The translations under genes and the position numbers were made by a program. The notes beneath the pieces were generated by a model that did not search any database, was not told the origin of the DNA, and was given only the letters and a program-made list of their open reading frames with translations. From Paraflavitalea devenefica (GTDB lineage Bacteria; Bacteroidota; Bacteroidia; Chitinophagales; Chitinophagaceae), in assembly GCF_011759375.1 (NCBI RefSeq), contig NZ_JAARML010000002.1, positions 1,860,001-1,924,000 of the forward strand: DNA of 64,000 nucleotides, in the 5' to 3' direction. Below, piece after piece: positions 62,501-64,000 of this stretch (position 1 is the first letter of the stretch; every line of letters starts with the position of its first letter).

Positions 62501-63207
62501 TCACCGGTGTTAATACAAAGCAGGATGTCATGGGCATTGTAATCATCCCGGTCGGTATAATGGCTGTCATTGGTGGCAATGATGGGCACATTGAACTTCT
62601 TCGCAAATTTGAGCAGTACTTCATTGATCTGGATCTGCTCTTTAATATCATGGCGCTGTACCTCGATGAAATAATCTTCCCCAAACAGGTCGAGCCACCA
62701 TTTGAATTCCTGCTCAGCTTTTTCCTCTCCATCATGCAGGATGGTTTGCGGCACATAGGCGCCGATGCAGCAGGTAGTGGCAATCAGCCCTTCGTGGTAT
62801 TGCTCTATCAGTTTCTTGTCAATACGGGGGTATTTGCTGTACATTCCTTCGATATAGCCCAGCGAAGTGAGTTTGATGAGGTTCTGGTAACCTTGTTTGT
62901 TTTTGGCCAGCAATACCTGGTGATAACGCTCATCCTTCACATCTTTCGAGAATATCTTACGATGACGGTCTTCCACCACATAAAATTCGCATCCTACAAT
63001 GGGCTTTACCTTCAGGGAGCCATCCTCATTCTTGTGTTTGTAGGCCTCTGATACGAACTCAAAAGCGCCAAACATATTACCGTGATCGGTAATAGCAATG
63101 GCCGGCTGACCATCTTTAACGGCTTTCTTATACAATGATTGGATAGAGGCTGCTCCATCGAGCAGGGAAAACTGGGTATGGACGTGAAGGTGAGAGAATT
63201 TACACAT
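59566..63207 (-). CDS. dnaE: DNA polymerase III alpha subunit
   Basis: The 1213-residue replicative polymerase starts with an intact PHP domain (HLHVHTQFSLLDGAASIQSL; ITDHGNMFGAFEF). The family C palm motifs follow: FIGPGRGSAAGSVVAYCIGI, PDIDTDFDDEGRQKV and an IHAAGIII region. Next are the finger/tau-binding parts (AYRPGPL-like ALYRPGPLAYIP; FNKSHSTCYAFVAYQTAYLK), the HhH region (GLGGLKGVGEAAVENI) and a C-terminal OB fold (FRLAGLVTDAQHRVTKTGRQFASF). Length and order are those of DnaE1, not the error-prone DnaE2. The gene is single and convergent with nothing downstream except trxA. Confidence 0.96.
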   Translation of the reverse strand: MCKFSHLHVHTQFSLLDGAASIQSLYKKAVKDGQPAIAITDHGNMFGAFEFVSEAYKHKNEDGSLKVKPIVGCEFYVVEDRHRKIFSKDVKDERYHQVLLAKNKQGYQNLIKLTSLGYIEGMYSKYPRIDKKLIEQYHEGLIATTCCIGAYVPQTILHDGEEKAEQEFKWWLDLFGEDYFIEVQRHDIKEQIQINEVLLKFAKKFNVPIIATNDSHYTDRDDYNAHDILLCINTGEKKSTPGYDDIINDDLNVKERRFKFPNDQFYFKTQDEMKELFKDIPESIDNTNMIVDRVEVLNLKKDILLPAFPLPKEFQTTDDSNLNQWTYLHYLTYEGARKRYAELTPEITERLDFELFTIKTMGFAGYFLIVSDFIKAGRDLGVFIGPGRGSAAGSVVAYCIGITNIDPIKYNLLFERFLNPDRKSMPDIDTDFDDEGRQKVIDYVVDKYGKAQVAQIITYGTMAAKMSIKDVARALDLPLAESNALAKLVPDKPGIELGRVLKAPLTAKEGEKSLEEKEGLGPDELESVKRIREIYKSDTLNGTVLHEAERLEGSVRNTGIHAAGIIIAPKDLTELIPVSVAKDSTLWVTQFEGSIIEDAGVIKMDFLGLKTLTIIKNALEMIRQNHGVEIVIDDIPLDDTKTYEIYQKADTIGTFQFESPGMQKYLRDLKPDQFADLIAMNALYRPGPLAYIPNFIDRKHGREPITYDLPEMEEYLADTYGITVYQEQVMLLAQKLAGFSKGDADVLRKAMGKKQKAVLDKMKAQFVKGGTDKGHPADKLEKVWTDWEAFAQYAFNKSHSTCYAFVAYQTAYLKAHYPSEYMAAVLNNAGAIEKLTFFMEECKRMGKMVLGPDINESHKGFSVNLEGHIRVGLGGLKGVGEAAVENIIAEREANGRYTNIFDMIKRVNQRAVNKKTLECLVYAGAFDCFKEFHRAQYFTIPQGETASGMEKIIKYGNIYQTENNSTANTLFGDLPKALDIPLPKIPPCEPWTLTELLDREKEVTGMFMSGHPLDHFRFEIKHYGFTTLADFNEIKEAITLQANPGRTFRLAGLVTDAQHRVTKTGRQFASFIIEDYTGKSEFMLWSDDYMRFSNYMEKGKNLFITGFFKQRFNKVEYEFKVDKIVLLESIKQNLTKQVIIDIEARHIDADMVNFLEKNVKTHPGKAGLKFNIKEMKRQYKISLYSLETGFEMNDEMTAWLQNKPEVDVQVVTV

Positions 63208-63325
63208 TACAATTTTGGGATTTGCGATGCCTGGTTAGTAATCAACACAAAGTGAGCTACAAAGTTCCTGAACAATTGCTAAACAAATGACAATATATTT
63301 CCACATCCGTGAATCGGCACAAGGC

Positions 63326-63340
63326 TTGCCATTTTGGCAA
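63326..63340. promoter_or_regulatory. 15-base palindrome upstream of the NlpC/P60 gene
   Basis: TTGCCA-ttt-TGGCAA is perfect and lies 44 bases before the ATG at 63384. A -7-like TTACTTTG (63349-63356) lies 8 bases after it, so a protein bound here would cover the promoter. The palindrome is an operator candidate only. Confidence 0.35.
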
Positions 63341-63383
63341 TGTATTTGTTACTTTGCGACATTTATCTTTAACCAGGGCATTG

Positions 63384-64000
63384 ATGTATAATATGTTAAA
63401 ACAAGGATGGCTGATAGTTTTGGTGGCCCTGGCCGCTACCAGTTGCAGTACCCAGCGAAAGACCACGGCGGCTGTACCCGGCGCCACTACGAAACCTGCG
63501 GCTGGCTCACCCCGGTTTATTGAGAATATATCCATCAAGCCGTCCGGCGGTTCTTCCGACTATACGGCAAGTCCGCCCCTCAATGAACGCTATACACCGG
63601 GGCCTTCCATTCATACAGGCACTAATGTGGAGCTGAGCGATCCCCTGCAGTTTAAATATTCTATCCTGCTCGACCTGCCGGTGGAAGAGCTGACAGACGG
63701 CAGGATGATCAGCTTTATTGAGGACTGGTATGGTACCCGCTATAAGTATGGCGGTACCGATAAGAATGGGGTAGACTGCTCTGCCTTTGCCCAAACGTTT
63801 ATTTACACACTGTATGGCCTCCTGCTGCCACGCACGTCGGCGCAACAATACCAGAAGAGCAAGCGCCTGCGCAAGGATGAATTAGTAGAGGGCGACCTGG
63901 TATTCTTCAAAACCCGCGGACGTAAAGCAGGTATATCCCATGTAGGCGTTTACCTGCGCAATAATAAGTTTGTACATGCTTCCACTTCCAGCGGAGTGAT
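63384..64000 (+). CDS. NlpC/P60 (C40) family lipoprotein, 3' end cut by the window
   Basis: The visible 205 residues begin at ATG 63384 (or 63393) with a lipoprotein signal (lipobox ATSC, C21) and a Pro/Ser-rich linker. The NlpC/P60 domain follows: YGTRYKYGGTDKNGVDCSAFAQ (nucleophile C132), PRTSAQQYQKS, ELVEGDLVFFKT, GISHVGVYL (H186) and NKFVHAS (H198). These enzymes cut gamma-D-Glu-meso-DAP or related bonds in peptidoglycan peptides. The domain appears complete up to the end of the window. It is read divergently from dnaE. Confidence 0.9.
   Translation, partial: MYNMLKQGWLIVLVALAATSCSTQRKTTAAVPGATTKPAAGSPRFIENISIKPSGGSSDYTASPPLNERYTPGPSIHTGTNVELSDPLQFKYSILLDLPVEELTDGRMISFIEDWYGTRYKYGGTDKNGVDCSAFAQTFIYTLYGLLLPRTSAQQYQKSKRLRKDELVEGDLVFFKTRGRKAGISHVGVYLRNNKFVHASTSSGV

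Overview
This window is a piece of chromosome from a member of the Bacteroidota, most likely the family Chitinophagaceae. The evidence is an ECF sigma/FecR/SusC/SusD locus, DUF4270, MacB/FtsX-like permeases with no ATPase alongside, HU-CCDC81-type and GSCFA proteins, futalosine-pathway mqnE, and many promoters with the Bacteroidota -7 element TAnnTTTG instead of a sigma70 -10 box. I found no rRNA, tRNA, CRISPR array, prophage or intact insertion sequence. Genus assignment is inference only. Layout: 1-4.1 kb holds a flippase-like gene (partial), panD and panC, read away from a short GT5 starch-synthase-like gene and a DUF4270 lipoprotein. 4.1-11.1 kb holds housekeeping genes: metK, a Nudix hydrolase, rlmB, two unknown membrane or secreted proteins, corA, HMG-CoA lyase and a GSCFA protein. 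11.1-13.5 kb is a two-gene unit pairing a GH109-type glycosidase with an N-acetylhexosamine-kinase-like enzyme. 13.7-26.4 kb is a large nutrient-uptake locus: ECF sigma factor, FecR anti-sigma, STN-bearing SusC, SusD-like lipoprotein, secreted M16 protease and a second outer-membrane barrel. It looks built for peptide or protein use rather than glycans. 26.4-32.2 kb has argS, a GtrA protein, a YdeI-like protein and dnaK, with repeat-rich intergenic DNA around them. 32.2-43.0 kb has a 0.8 kb gene-poor stretch followed by two pairs of tandem duplicates (two IPT/NHL lipoproteins; two 810-residue ABC permeases) flanking an HGSNAT-like membrane protein. 43.4-49.1 kb has a DUF1080 protein, a Rieske oxygenase translationally coupled to an APC permease, a DUF985 cupin, an HU/SPOR-like membrane protein and an FKBP lipoprotein. 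49.1-55.2 kb has serine dehydratase with an LCM-type methyltransferase, mqnE, a zeta-like toxin with a small probable antitoxin, and a CNT nucleoside transporter. 55.4-64.0 kb has a tandem pair of 587-residue surface lipoproteins, thioredoxin, dnaE and a partial NlpC/P60 lipoprotein. The least ordinary signals are: an octanucleotide repeat forming the 3' ends of two unrelated genes, REP-like palindromes, a (T)GACACATG repeat cluster upstream of dnaK, a possible 26-residue peptide or sRNA unit with its own terminator, a near-identical tract between the tandem permeases that suggests gene conversion, and a lipoprotein pair that differs mainly in one C-terminal block. All functional statements are read from the translated sequence and family knowledge; no database search was run.
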